This document shows positions 25,910 through 34,057 of a DNA stretch of 41,435 bases, one piece after another; position 1 is the first letter of the stretch, and every line of letters starts with the position of its first letter. The stretch spans positions 1-41,435 of the forward strand of contig SHVR01000020.1 of assembly GCA_009694185.1 (NCBI GenBank), in the 5' to 3' direction. The stretch comes from Alphaproteobacteria bacterium (GTDB lineage: Bacteria > Pseudomonadota > Alphaproteobacteria > SHVR01). A program made the translations under genes and the position numbers. The notes beneath the pieces are model-generated. The model did not search any database. It was not told the origin of the DNA and saw only the letters and a list, made by a program, of their open reading frames with translations.

Positions 25910-26355
25910 TGGCGACCGGCAAGCCCTACCTCTCGCCCGGCCTGCCGATTCCCGTAGCCGAGCCGGACGGCCTGAGCCAGCCCTATTGGGAAGGCCTCCG
26001 CCAAGGCCGGCTGTTGGTGCAACGCTGCAAGGCCTGCCAGGGTTGGCAATGGGGTCCGGAATGGATCTGCCATCGCTGCCGGTCCTTCGACCTCGACTGG
26101 GTCGAGGTCGCCGGCAAAGGCCGCATCTATAGCTGGGAACGGGTTTGGCACCCGGTGCACCCAGCGCTCAAGGATCATGGACCCTATGTGGTTGTACTGG
26201 TAGAATTGCCGGCGGCGGACAATGTCCGCATGATTGGCAATCTGTTGGGCGATCCCCACCAGGCCGTGTCGATCGGGGCGTCCGTGGCGGTCGCCTTCGA
26301 ACATCACGCGGACGCCGATCCGCCCTTTACCCTCGCCCATTGGCGCCTAGCATGA
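25909..26355 (+). CDS. DUF35 zinc-ribbon/OB-fold acyl-CoA-binding partner protein
   Basis: A 148-residue DUF35 protein. The rubredoxin-like zinc ribbon has two CxxC knuckles (CKACQGWQWGPEWICHRC, around residues 42-59). An OB-fold follows, starting GKGRIYSWERVWHP and continuing YVVVLVELP. Family members bind thiolase-fold partners and complete the acyl-CoA site; that role is supported here by the one-base overlap (TGATG) with the thiolase-like gene. GTG 25906 is a possible start one codon earlier. The stop TGA overlaps an in-frame ATG of the following gene. Confidence 0.88.
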   Translation: MATGKPYLSPGLPIPVAEPDGLSQPYWEGLRQGRLLVQRCKACQGWQWGPEWICHRCRSFDLDWVEVAGKGRIYSWERVWHPVHPALKDHGPYVVVLVELPAADNVRMIGNLLGDPHQAVSIGASVAVAFEHHADADPPFTLAHWRLA

Positions 26356-26378
26356 CTCCCAACCCGAGGAAGCCAGCC

Positions 26379-27581
26379 ATGAACGACACGCCGATCAACG
26401 CCCCCAACCTCTGGCGTCTCGAAACGCCAGGCCATGCCGGCTGGCAACGCACCGGCCGCGCCGACGACGCCGGGAAATATTTCATGGTCTCGACCGACTG
26501 CCACGCCAACGAGCCGCCCGATCTCTGGGAAAAGCGGATCGACCAGAAATATCGCGAGCGCGTGCCGCGCATCATCACCGACGAGAACAACGTGCAGTGG
26601 CGCTACTGCGAGGGCTATCGCCCGGACCGGGTGCGCATCAGCAGCTTCGAGGGCGAGGACTGGGTGCGCGCCAAGGCGGGCGCCGATCCGGCCGAGCGCT
26701 TGGCCGATAATGGCAAGGACGGCATCGACGTCGAGATCATCTTCCCCAACAAGGGCCTGGCCATGTGGGCCACGCCCGACCCGGTGTTCTCCGGTGCCCA
26801 ATGCGCGATCTGGAACGATTGGGCCTGGGAACAGTTCAGCCCCTATGGCCAGAAGATGGTGCCGGTGGCGGCGATCGCGACCGGCAATTTGGAGTGCGCC
26901 ATCGCCGAGATCAAGCGCGTCGCGAAGATGGGCTTCCGGGTGCTCTCGCTGCCCTGCAAGCCGATCTGGGGCGGCCACGACGTCGACCATGTCAACTACA
27001 ACCTGCCGCATTTCGACCCGATGTGGGCGGTGATCGCCGACTGCGACCTGCCGATCACCTTCCATGTCTCGACCGGCCGCGACCCGCGCGCCGCGCGCGG
27101 CAATGGCGGCGCCATTATCAACTATGTCACTCACTCGCTCTCGCCCACCATCGAGCCGGTGGCGAATCTCTGCGCCTCGGGTGTCCTCGAGCGCTTTGCC
27201 AAGCTCCGCTTCGCCACCATCGAGGCGGGCATCGGCTGGGTCCCCTGGCTGCTCGAGGCCATGGACGAGGCCTACCGCAAGCATCACATGTGGGTGCGCC
27301 CGAAACTGAAGAAGCTCCCCAGCGAGTATTTCCGCGAGCATGGCGCGGCGACGTTCCAGGAGGATCCGGTCGGCCTCCATCTCGCCGAACGCTTTGGCTT
27401 GACCGACAATTTCATGTGGGCCAACGACTATCCGCACCATGAGGGCACCTGGCCGCACTCGGCGGAGGCGATCGAGCGCACCATGGGCATGCTGAACGAA
27501 ACCCAGCGGGCGAAGATACTGGGCCTCAACGCGGCGCGCTTCTTCGGCCTCAACGTGCCGGCGCATCAGCGTGTGGCGTAA
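26379..27581 (+). CDS. amidohydrolase-2 family metal-dependent hydrolase/decarboxylase
   Basis: A 400-residue TIM-barrel protein. The N-terminal metal site is of the D-x-H type (Asp40, His42 in STDCHANEPPDLW). His in PITFHVSTGRD and Asp in WANDYPHHEGTWP are further candidate ligands. This subfamily includes decarboxylases and C-C hydrolases related to ACMSD; the substrate is unknown. I chose ATG 26379 because GAGGA stands ten bases upstream. ATG 26352, which overlaps the DUF35 stop as ATGA, would add nine residues. It is third in the thiolase-DUF35-amidohydrolase unit, so it probably acts on the same compound. Confidence 0.82.
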   Translation: MNDTPINAPNLWRLETPGHAGWQRTGRADDAGKYFMVSTDCHANEPPDLWEKRIDQKYRERVPRIITDENNVQWRYCEGYRPDRVRISSFEGEDWVRAKAGADPAERLADNGKDGIDVEIIFPNKGLAMWATPDPVFSGAQCAIWNDWAWEQFSPYGQKMVPVAAIATGNLECAIAEIKRVAKMGFRVLSLPCKPIWGGHDVDHVNYNLPHFDPMWAVIADCDLPITFHVSTGRDPRAARGNGGAIINYVTHSLSPTIEPVANLCASGVLERFAKLRFATIEAGIGWVPWLLEAMDEAYRKHHMWVRPKLKKLPSEYFREHGAATFQEDPVGLHLAERFGLTDNFMWANDYPHHEGTWPHSAEAIERTMGMLNETQRAKILGLNAARFFGLNVPAHQRVA

Positions 27582-27606
27582 GTCCCGGCCGCCGCCGTTC
27601 GACGAG

Positions 27607-27658
27607 TGCTCCCCCGGCGAAGCCCGGCAGGCGCGCCGCGCCCGGGCTCGCGGGAGCA
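27607..27658. repeat. long imperfect hairpin after the amidohydrolase gene
   Basis: Outer arms TGCTCCC and GGGAGCA (27607-27613, 27652-27658), then GCGA/TCGC, then AGCCCGG/CCGGGCT around a GC-rich loop, with bulges. It lies 25 bases past the amidohydrolase stop. There is no T run, so it is not a classical intrinsic terminator. It may protect the 3' end of the message or separate it from the transporter genes. Confidence 0.4.
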
Positions 27659-27754
27659 TGACGGCGCGGCTTGCGACGTCGACGCCCGCATACGCCAAAT
27701 TCGACGGGCCCCGCGACAATCGCCCGGAATCCGGACCGCCACAGGGAGTTGACG

Positions 27755-28732
27755 ATGCTCAGAGGTGTTATCGCCGCCTTGATCCTGGCCTCTGGCCTGC
27801 TCGCCAGCGGCGCCAACGCACAGGGCAATTATCCCACCAAGCCGGTGCGCGTGATCGTCCCCTTCGCCGTCGGCGGGCCAACCGATCTGGTGGCGCGGGT
27901 GGTCGCGGCCAAGCTGACCGAGTATCTGGGCCAGCAGTTCATTGTGGAAAACCGCCCCGGCGCCGGTGGTAATATCGGCGCGGACATGGTCTCCAAGGCG
28001 ACGGGCGACGGCTACACGCTGCTCATGGCGACCGTCTCCACGCACTCCACCAATCCGCTGCTCTACAAGAAGATTTCCTATGATCCGGTGACCGGGTTCA
28101 CCCCCGTCGGCCAGGTCGGCAACACGCCTATTGTGCTCGTGGTGCATCCGTCCGTTCCGGCGACGGACCTCAAGAGCCTGGTTGAGTTGCTCAAGAACAA
28201 TCCCGGGAAATACTCCTACGGATCCTCCGGCCTCGGCTCGATCCTGCATCTCTGCGGCGAGCATTTCCGCCTCCTGGCCGGTGGGATCGATTACGTGCAT
28301 GTCCCCTATCGCGGCTCGGCGCCGATGATGAACGACCTTGTTGCCGGGCAAATTCCCATCGTCTTCGATGGCACGCCGAGTGCCCTGCCGCAGATCGAGG
28401 CCAAGGCGATCCGGGTCCTGGCGACCGGGACCCAGAAGCGCGCCCGCCAGTTGCCGGACGTGCCCACCATGGCGGAACAGGGATATCCGGCGTTCGACTG
28501 CTACACCTGGAACGCCATCTTCGCCCCGCCGAAAACGCCGGAGGCCATCGTCACCAAGCTGAACGCGGCGATCCAACGGCTGGTCGACGATCCGCCAACC
28601 TTCAAAAAACTACAGGAAGTGGGCATCGACCCGACGCCGAAACAGACGCCGGCGATGCTGGAAGCCCATGTGAAGGCGGAACTGGTGAAGTGGACGCCGG
28701 TCGCCAAGGCCACCGGTTTGGAGCTGGAGTAG
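27755..28732 (+). CDS. Bug-family periplasmic receptor (TctC) of a tripartite tricarboxylate transporter
   Basis: A 325-residue periplasmic solute-binding protein. The signal peptide is about 22 residues (MLRGVIAALILASG...GANA). The mature start is typical of Bug receptors: YPTKPVRVIVPFAVGGPTDLVAR, then VENRPGAGGNIGADMVSKATGDGYTLL. HVPYRGSAPMMNDLVAGQIPIVFD and the C-terminal KKLQEVGIDPTP also match. It captures a small, usually carboxylated, ligand for the membrane subunits encoded next. AGGGAG precedes the ATG by six bases. It begins a three-gene transporter operon with tctB and tctA. Confidence 0.93.
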   Translation: MLRGVIAALILASGLLASGANAQGNYPTKPVRVIVPFAVGGPTDLVARVVAAKLTEYLGQQFIVENRPGAGGNIGADMVSKATGDGYTLLMATVSTHSTNPLLYKKISYDPVTGFTPVGQVGNTPIVLVVHPSVPATDLKSLVELLKNNPGKYSYGSSGLGSILHLCGEHFRLLAGGIDYVHVPYRGSAPMMNDLVAGQIPIVFDGTPSALPQIEAKAIRVLATGTQKRARQLPDVPTMAEQGYPAFDCYTWNAIFAPPKTPEAIVTKLNAAIQRLVDDPPTFKKLQEVGIDPTPKQTPAMLEAHVKAELVKWTPVAKATGLELE

Positions 28733-28742
28733 GAAAACGTCG

Positions 28743-29210
28743 GTGCCGCGCATCCGCGATCCCAGGGAGTTGGCCGCGGGTCTGTTTCTGATCCTGGTGG
28801 CCGCGCTGGCCCTCATACTCAGCGACCATCTGCCGATCGGCCGGCTGGTCAATATGGGGCCGGGCTATGTGCCGCGCGCTCTCGCCTGGATTCTGGGTGG
28901 GCTTGGGGTGATCGTGGCGTTGAGCGCCTTCACCGCCGATGCGCCGGCTGACGTTCCGCCATTGACCGAATGGGCATGGCGGCCATTGCTGGCGCTCACC
29001 GCCTCGATCCTGGTGTTCGCCTTCCTGTTGGAGCGGGCGGGCCTCGTGATCTGCATCGTCGTCACGGTGGGCGTGGCCGGCCTCGCGGCCGCCGGGATCA
29101 GGCCGATCCAGTCGCTGTTGCTCGGCGGCGGACTCGCCCTCATGTCGGCGTTGCTGTTCGTCGTCGGGCTTGGCCTGCCGCTGCGTCTCTGGCCGGAGTT
29201 CGCCGGCTGA
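28743..29210 (+). CDS. tctB: tripartite tricarboxylate transporter small membrane subunit TctB
   Basis: A 155-residue, strongly hydrophobic protein with four to five predicted helices (about 10-30, 43-62, 78-96, 98-116 and 122-145), as in TctB/DUF1468. The GPGYVPRALAWILGGLG segment is family-like. It starts with GTG 28743, ten bases after the receptor stop, with GGAG in the end of the receptor gene serving as ribosome site. Its stop shares one base with the tctA ATG. It holds the large channel subunit and receptor together in the inner membrane. Confidence 0.87.
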   Translation: MPRIRDPRELAAGLFLILVAALALILSDHLPIGRLVNMGPGYVPRALAWILGGLGVIVALSAFTADAPADVPPLTEWAWRPLLALTASILVFAFLLERAGLVICIVVTVGVAGLAAAGIRPIQSLLLGGGLALMSALLFVVGLGLPLRLWPEFAG

Positions 29211-30724
29211 TGGGCGATCTCTTTCACAACCTGGCGCTTGGCTTCGCTGTCGCCGGCACGCTCAACAATCTGACCTACTGCTTCATCGGCGCCATGCTGG
29301 GCACGCTGGTCGGCGTGCTGCCGGGCATCGGCCCGCTGGCGACACTCGCGATGCTGCTGCCGATCACCTTCCAGCTACCGCCGGAGGGTGCCCTGATCAT
29401 GCTCGCCGGTATTTTCTACGGCGCGCAATATGGCGGCTCGACCACGTCCATCCTGATCAACGTGCCGGGCGAGTCCTCGTCGGTGGTGACGGCGTTGGAT
29501 GGGCACGCCATGGCCAAACAGGGCCGAGCCGGGTCGGCGCTGGCGATCGCCGCCATCGGCTCCTTCTTCGCCGGCTGTGTCGCCACCGTCGCGATCGCCG
29601 TCGCCGGCCCACCGCTCGCGAGCGTCGCGCAGAAATTCGGCGCGGCGGAGTATTTTTCGTTGATGGTCTTTGGTCTTGTCGGCGCCGTGGTGCTGGCGTC
29701 GGGATCGGTGATCAAGGCGGTGGCAATGATCATCCTGGGCCTGCTGCTGGGCCTTATTGGCCTTGATGTCACCTCGGGCCAAAGCCGCTTCACCTTCGGC
29801 ATACCGGAACTCGCGGACGGCATCGGCTTCGTCACCGTCTCGCTCGGCCTCTTTGGCATTGCCGAGATCGTCACCAATCTCGAACGCGCCAGCAAGCATG
29901 GCCGCGACCTAATCCAGCCGGTGCACAGCCTGATGCCAACCCGCCAGGATTTGCGCCAAGCCTGGCCGGCGATCCTGCGCGGCACGGGTGTGGGTACGCT
30001 CTTGGGCATTCTGCCCGGCGGCGGCGCCGTGCTCGCCTCCTTCAGCGCCTATACGTTGGAGAAGAAGATCGCCAAGGATCCGTCGCGCTTCGGCAAGGGT
30101 GCCATCGAGGGCGTGGCGGGTCCGGAATCGGCTAACAACGCCGCGGCGCAAGCGTCGTTCATTCCGATGCTGACCCTCGGCATTCCGTCCAACGCGGTGA
30201 TGGCGCTGATGGTCGGCGCCATGATGATCCAGGGCATCACCCCGGGGCCACAGGTGATGACCAAGCAACCCGCCTTGTTCTGGGGCATTGTCGCCTCGAT
30301 GTGGATCGGCAATTTGATGCTGGTGATCATCAATCTACCGCTGGTGGGCATGTGGATCCGCCTCCTGAAGGTGCCTTACAACATGCTGTTCCCGGCGATC
30401 ATCATCTTTTGCTCGATCGGCATTTACAGCTTGAATAATTCCGTCACCGATGTGCTGTTCACGGCCGGCTTCGGGGTCATGGGCTATTTGTTCGTCAAGC
30501 TCGGGTTCGAGGCGGCACCCCTGCTTCTGGGATTCGTGCTGGGGCCGCTGATGGAGGAGAATCTGCGCCGTGCCATGACGATTTCGCGCGGCGATCCGAT
30601 GACCTTCATCGACCGGCCGATCAGCCTCGGGTTGCTGATCGCGTCGCTGGCCTTGCTCGCCCTGGTGATCGCGCCCGCCGTCAGGCGGACGCGCCAGGAA
30701 GCGTTTCAGGAAGAAGAAACGTAA
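29210..30724 (+). CDS. tctA: tripartite tricarboxylate transporter large membrane subunit TctA
   Basis: A 504-residue permease with about 12 hydrophobic segments. Diagnostic motifs are LVGVLPGIGPLATLAMLLP, FYGAQYGGSTTSILINVPGE, the second repeat GVLPGIG-like segment LLGILPGGGAVLASF, EGVAGPESANNAAAQASFIPMLTLGIP, and GFVLGPLMEENLRRAM. TctA carries out ion-coupled uptake of the ligand delivered by the Bug receptor. The ATG overlaps the tctB stop (TGATG). The whole operon is intact, unlike the orphan receptor at 36687. Confidence 0.95.
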   Translation: MGDLFHNLALGFAVAGTLNNLTYCFIGAMLGTLVGVLPGIGPLATLAMLLPITFQLPPEGALIMLAGIFYGAQYGGSTTSILINVPGESSSVVTALDGHAMAKQGRAGSALAIAAIGSFFAGCVATVAIAVAGPPLASVAQKFGAAEYFSLMVFGLVGAVVLASGSVIKAVAMIILGLLLGLIGLDVTSGQSRFTFGIPELADGIGFVTVSLGLFGIAEIVTNLERASKHGRDLIQPVHSLMPTRQDLRQAWPAILRGTGVGTLLGILPGGGAVLASFSAYTLEKKIAKDPSRFGKGAIEGVAGPESANNAAAQASFIPMLTLGIPSNAVMALMVGAMMIQGITPGPQVMTKQPALFWGIVASMWIGNLMLVIINLPLVGMWIRLLKVPYNMLFPAIIIFCSIGIYSLNNSVTDVLFTAGFGVMGYLFVKLGFEAAPLLLGFVLGPLMEENLRRAMTISRGDPMTFIDRPISLGLLIASLALLALVIAPAVRRTRQEAFQEEET

Positions 30725-30772
30725 GTTGGGCGAGCGGGGAATGGATAACGCGGGGCCTGGGAGCCACGCCAT

Positions 30773-32296
30773 ATGAGTACCACCACGGCCGAGGGCGGGC
30801 TGTTCAGCATCAGTGGCCGGCTATGGCTGATCCTGCTGATGGTGCAACTGGCGAACATGCTTTTCGGCATGACCATCACCATCGCCAATGTGATTCTGCC
30901 CCAGGTGCGCGGCACCATGTCAGCGACCCAAGACGAGATTTCTTGGGTCATCACCCTCAACCTGGTCGCGACCGCGATCGCAACACCCATGACCGGCTGG
31001 CTCGCGGCCCGGCTCGGCTGGCGCAATGTCATGCTGTGGTGCATCGGCGGCTTCACCGTTGCCTCCTTCTTGTGCGGCACCGCCAACAACCTGGAGAGTT
31101 TGGTCGTCTACCGCATCGGCCAGGGCGTCTTCGGGGCGCCGATCATGCCCATGGGTCAAGCGATCCTGCTCGCCACGTTTCCCCGCCATTTGCACCCGAC
31201 CGCCCTCGTCCTGTGGGGGGTGGGCGCGGTGTTCGGACCGGTTCTGGGGCCGGTTCTGGCCACGCTGATGACCGAGGCGAACGACGACTGGCGCGGGGCG
31301 TTTTTCATCATCGTGCCGCCTGGCGTCGTGGCACTGGTCATCATCTGGTTCGCGCTCTCAGAGCATAACGACAGCAAGCCGACCTATTTCGACTGGACCG
31401 GCTTTCTGGCGCTCTCGGTCGCCATTCTCTGCGCCCAGCTGATCTTTGACCGCGGCCAGCGGCTCGACTGGTTCGATTCTCAGTTCATCGTCCTGCTGGC
31501 CGCCCTCGGCGCCATCGCATTCTGGATCTTCGTCGTCCACTGTCTGACCGCCGCCCACCCGTTCCTCGATCCGGCCCTGTTGCGGGACCGGAACTTCGCC
31601 GTGGGTATCCTGATCGCGTTCGTGATGGGCATGCTGAACTTCACCTCGCTCGTCCTCTTCCCCAGCCTGCTGCACGATTTGCGCGGCTATCCGGATGCCG
31701 CCATCGGCGTGCTGCTGGCGGCGCGGGGGATGGGCAATTGGGTGGCCTTCCTGGTGATCATTCCCGTGGCCCGGATAGCACCCCGCTTCGCGATCGCCGC
31801 CGGGCTCGGCATCCAGGCCTATTCGGCTTACGAAATGTCGCGCTTCGACATCAATCTGACCGACTTCGGCATATTCTGGACCCATATGCTGCAAGGCTTC
31901 GGCCAGAGCGTCACCTACACGCCGATGACCATCATGGCCTTCTCGACCCTGCCCAAGCACCAGATCACCGAGGGCAGCGGCGTGTTCACGCTCATGCGCA
32001 ACTTCGGATCGAGCCTCTTTATCTCGATCACCGTGCTGACACTGGTGCATTCGACAAAGGTGAACTACGCGACGCTGTCGGAGTACCTCACGCCCTACAA
32101 CAAGCTGATGGTGATGCCCATTTGGCCGGATGCGTGGAGTATGGAATCGACGGGCGGGTTGTTGCGGCTGTCCAACGAGGTACAACGCCAAGCGGCCATG
32201 ATCGGCTACATCAATTCGTTCTACTTGATGGCCTGTGTCGCCGCCGCCGCCATGCCGCTGGCATGTCTGATGCGGAAGCCGGCACCCCCTCAGTAG
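30773..32296 (+). CDS. DHA2-family MFS transporter (EmrB/QacA type, 14 TM)
   Basis: A 507-residue drug:H+ antiporter-like membrane protein. Motif A-like GWLAARLGWRNVMLW follows the second helix, YRIGQGVFGAPIMPMGQAI is motif B, and WGVGAVFGPVLGPVLATLM is motif C of the exporter branch. Helix number and length fit the 14-TM DHA2 group. No emrA-type adaptor gene is adjacent. ATG 30773 overlaps the TGA of an 11-codon mini-frame (30741-30776), probably by chance. Its stop overlaps the convergent dehydrogenase stop by seven bases. It may export a metabolite of the neighbouring catabolic genes, but the substrate cannot be read. Confidence 0.9.
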   Translation: MSTTTAEGGLFSISGRLWLILLMVQLANMLFGMTITIANVILPQVRGTMSATQDEISWVITLNLVATAIATPMTGWLAARLGWRNVMLWCIGGFTVASFLCGTANNLESLVVYRIGQGVFGAPIMPMGQAILLATFPRHLHPTALVLWGVGAVFGPVLGPVLATLMTEANDDWRGAFFIIVPPGVVALVIIWFALSEHNDSKPTYFDWTGFLALSVAILCAQLIFDRGQRLDWFDSQFIVLLAALGAIAFWIFVVHCLTAAHPFLDPALLRDRNFAVGILIAFVMGMLNFTSLVLFPSLLHDLRGYPDAAIGVLLAARGMGNWVAFLVIIPVARIAPRFAIAAGLGIQAYSAYEMSRFDINLTDFGIFWTHMLQGFGQSVTYTPMTIMAFSTLPKHQITEGSGVFTLMRNFGSSLFISITVLTLVHSTKVNYATLSEYLTPYNKLMVMPIWPDAWSMESTGGLLRLSNEVQRQAAMIGYINSFYLMACVAAAAMPLACLMRKPAPPQ

Positions 32297-33249
32297 CCCG
32301 CCTTGCGGTCCACGACCTCCCGCAGCGGCGCCCCCTCCAGAAAGCGGCCAAGATTGTCCACCAAGAGGCGTGCCACGATCGTATCGCGCCTGGGGTGCGG
32401 GCCGCCGATATGCGGCAGAACGATGATCCCCTCGGTGGTCCAGAACGGATGCTCGGCGGCGAGCGGCTCCTGGCGGAAAACATCGAGCATGGCGCCCGCG
32501 ATCGTCTTCGCCTTGACGGCGGCGATCAGGTCGTCGTCCTTGATCGAGTGGCCGCGACCGAAATTCAGCAGCCACGCCCCGGGTTTCATCATCTGGAGGC
32601 GCTCGGCGTTGATGAAGTTGTCGGTCGCGGCCGTCGCCGGCAGCAGCAAGAGCAAGAAATCGGCCTGGGCCAGCACGTCGGGCGTGCGCTCGGGGGGTAA
32701 TACCTCGGCGACTTTCGCCATCGGCGCCGGCCGGCGCTTGGTGCCGATGACGCGCATGCCGAAGGCGTTCGCCAGGCGGGCAACCTCCTGGCCGATGACA
32801 CCGAGGCCGAGGATGGCGAGGGTCTTGCCCGTAAGCGGTTGGGCAACGCTGTGGACCCATTTCAGTTGCTTCTGGTTCGCCACCGCGGCGGCGTAGGGTT
32901 TGGCGACATAAAAGAGCGCGCCCATAATGTTTTCCGGCATCGATTCCCGGTGGGTGCCGCGAGCGCAAGTGAGCGTGAGATGCGGCGGCAGGTCGGGCAA
33001 GGCCAGCCAGCCCTCCACCCCCGCGGTCATCGCCTGGGCCCAGCGCAGTTTCGGCATCGCCGGCAAGAGGCCGGGGGGCACGCCCACCGCCATCAGCGCC
33101 TCGGTCTGGGCGAGCTGATCGGGCGAGGGTTTTTCCTTGCGCGCCAAGCTGTCGATCGCCACACGGTCGGCCAGGCCAGCGGCCTCAATGGCGTCGATAT
33201 AGGCAGCGGTCTGATCGGTCCAAAGCAACAGGCGCGGGCGATGGGTCAC
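32290..33249 (-). CDS. D-2-hydroxyacid dehydrogenase, NAD(P)-dependent
   Basis: A 319-residue enzyme interconverting 2-hydroxy and 2-oxo acids. The Rossmann motif is LAILGLGVIGQEVARLA. The catalytic set is Arg in LNFGRGHSIKDDDL, Glu in DVFRQEPLAAEHPFW, and His in VLPHIGGPHPRR. The cofactor site after beta-2 (IGTKRRPAP) has basic residues that favour NADPH, as in glyoxylate/hydroxypyruvate reductases. It is third on the minus strand after the GMC oxidoreductase and the alpha/beta hydrolase, 72 bases from the latter, and may share their transcript. Confidence 0.87.
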   Translation of the reverse strand: MTHRPRLLLWTDQTAAYIDAIEAAGLADRVAIDSLARKEKPSPDQLAQTEALMAVGVPPGLLPAMPKLRWAQAMTAGVEGWLALPDLPPHLTLTCARGTHRESMPENIMGALFYVAKPYAAAVANQKQLKWVHSVAQPLTGKTLAILGLGVIGQEVARLANAFGMRVIGTKRRPAPMAKVAEVLPPERTPDVLAQADFLLLLLPATAATDNFINAERLQMMKPGAWLLNFGRGHSIKDDDLIAAVKAKTIAGAMLDVFRQEPLAAEHPFWTTEGIIVLPHIGGPHPRRDTIVARLLVDNLGRFLEGAPLREVVDRKAGY

Positions 33250-33321
33250 GGGCGGGGGCTCCTATTCCGTCGTCATGGCAGTGTAGCGGATCAGGAGCGG
33301 CCCGGTGCCCGCCATCGTCGC

Positions 33322-34011
33322 TCAGCCGCCGGCCATCAGGCTTGTCAGCGCATCCGGCACACTCAGCATCGGATAATGCCCGGTATCCAGCTCTATCCAT
33401 TTGGCCTTGAGCCGTTCGGCCGCGCGGCGCTGATGCGCCTCGCCGGGGTTCTCGGCGCGCCGGCACCAGACGACCGTGGCATCCCAGGGCTTGTCCCAAA
33501 AATCCGTCAGCTTGACGGGAGTTTCGGAGCAGGCAACCGGATGCGGCGTGTAGCGGTCGAGGACCCAGGCCCGCGTCGCCGGATCAAGATCGGCAAAGAG
33601 GCGCCCTTCGGCATCCTCGCGCGACGGGCCGGCCGCCAAGGTACCCGGCACCGATATCGAGCGCTTGACGATATCGCGAACGCGTTCGCCATTAAAGAGC
33701 GCCAGGGCGTCGACCAGGACCAGGCGGGCAACGCGATCCGGCATCGCTTCCGCCGCCCGGCAAACGACCATGCCGCCCGAACTGGTCCCGACCAGAACGA
33801 CCTCCCGGAGGTTCTCGTAGAACAACAGCTCGGCGATCTCGGTGGCGTGGGTCGTGGTGTCGATCCCGGGGCGCAACTGGTGGCGCCGCTCGGCGCAGCC
33901 GTCGAGCGTGGGCGCATACACCGTATGCCCCTGGGCTCGAAGCCGCTTGACCACGGGCTGCCAGATCCAGCCGCCCTGATAGGACCCATGTACCAGTACG
34001 AAGTTCGTCAT
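33322..34011 (-). CDS. alpha/beta-hydrolase (plant-esterase/HNL-like)
   Basis: A 229-residue alpha/beta-hydrolase. It starts MTNFVLVHGSYQGGWIW, with the oxyanion HGS. The nucleophile is Ser77 in LVGTSSGGMVV and the catalytic His is His212 in DTGHYPMLSVP; the acid is probably in the segment WDATVVWCRRAENPG or nearby. The compact size and the early HGSxxGGW motif fit the methyl-esterase/hydroxynitrile-lyase-like group, so an ester or lactone substrate is likely. The ATG at 34011 follows AAGGGGAAAG. It lies 46 bases after the GMC oxidoreductase stop. Confidence 0.85.
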   Translation of the reverse strand: MTNFVLVHGSYQGGWIWQPVVKRLRAQGHTVYAPTLDGCAERRHQLRPGIDTTTHATEIAELLFYENLREVVLVGTSSGGMVVCRAAEAMPDRVARLVLVDALALFNGERVRDIVKRSISVPGTLAAGPSREDAEGRLFADLDPATRAWVLDRYTPHPVACSETPVKLTDFWDKPWDATVVWCRRAENPGEAHQRRAAERLKAKWIELDTGHYPMLSVPDALTSLMAGG

Positions 34012-34057
34012 CGCCGCTTTCCCCTTTTCCCAACCCTCTGTGCATTGTGAAAGCGCC

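Noticed and set aside
26379-26520. Broken metal site in the first amidohydrolase (no HxH)
   Set aside because: The D-x-H form with following EPPDL is a normal variant of this subfamily.
30741-30776. An 11-codon mini-ORF overlapping the MFS start
   Set aside because: Its ATG lacks a properly spaced ribosome site; such overlaps are expected by chance in this sequence.
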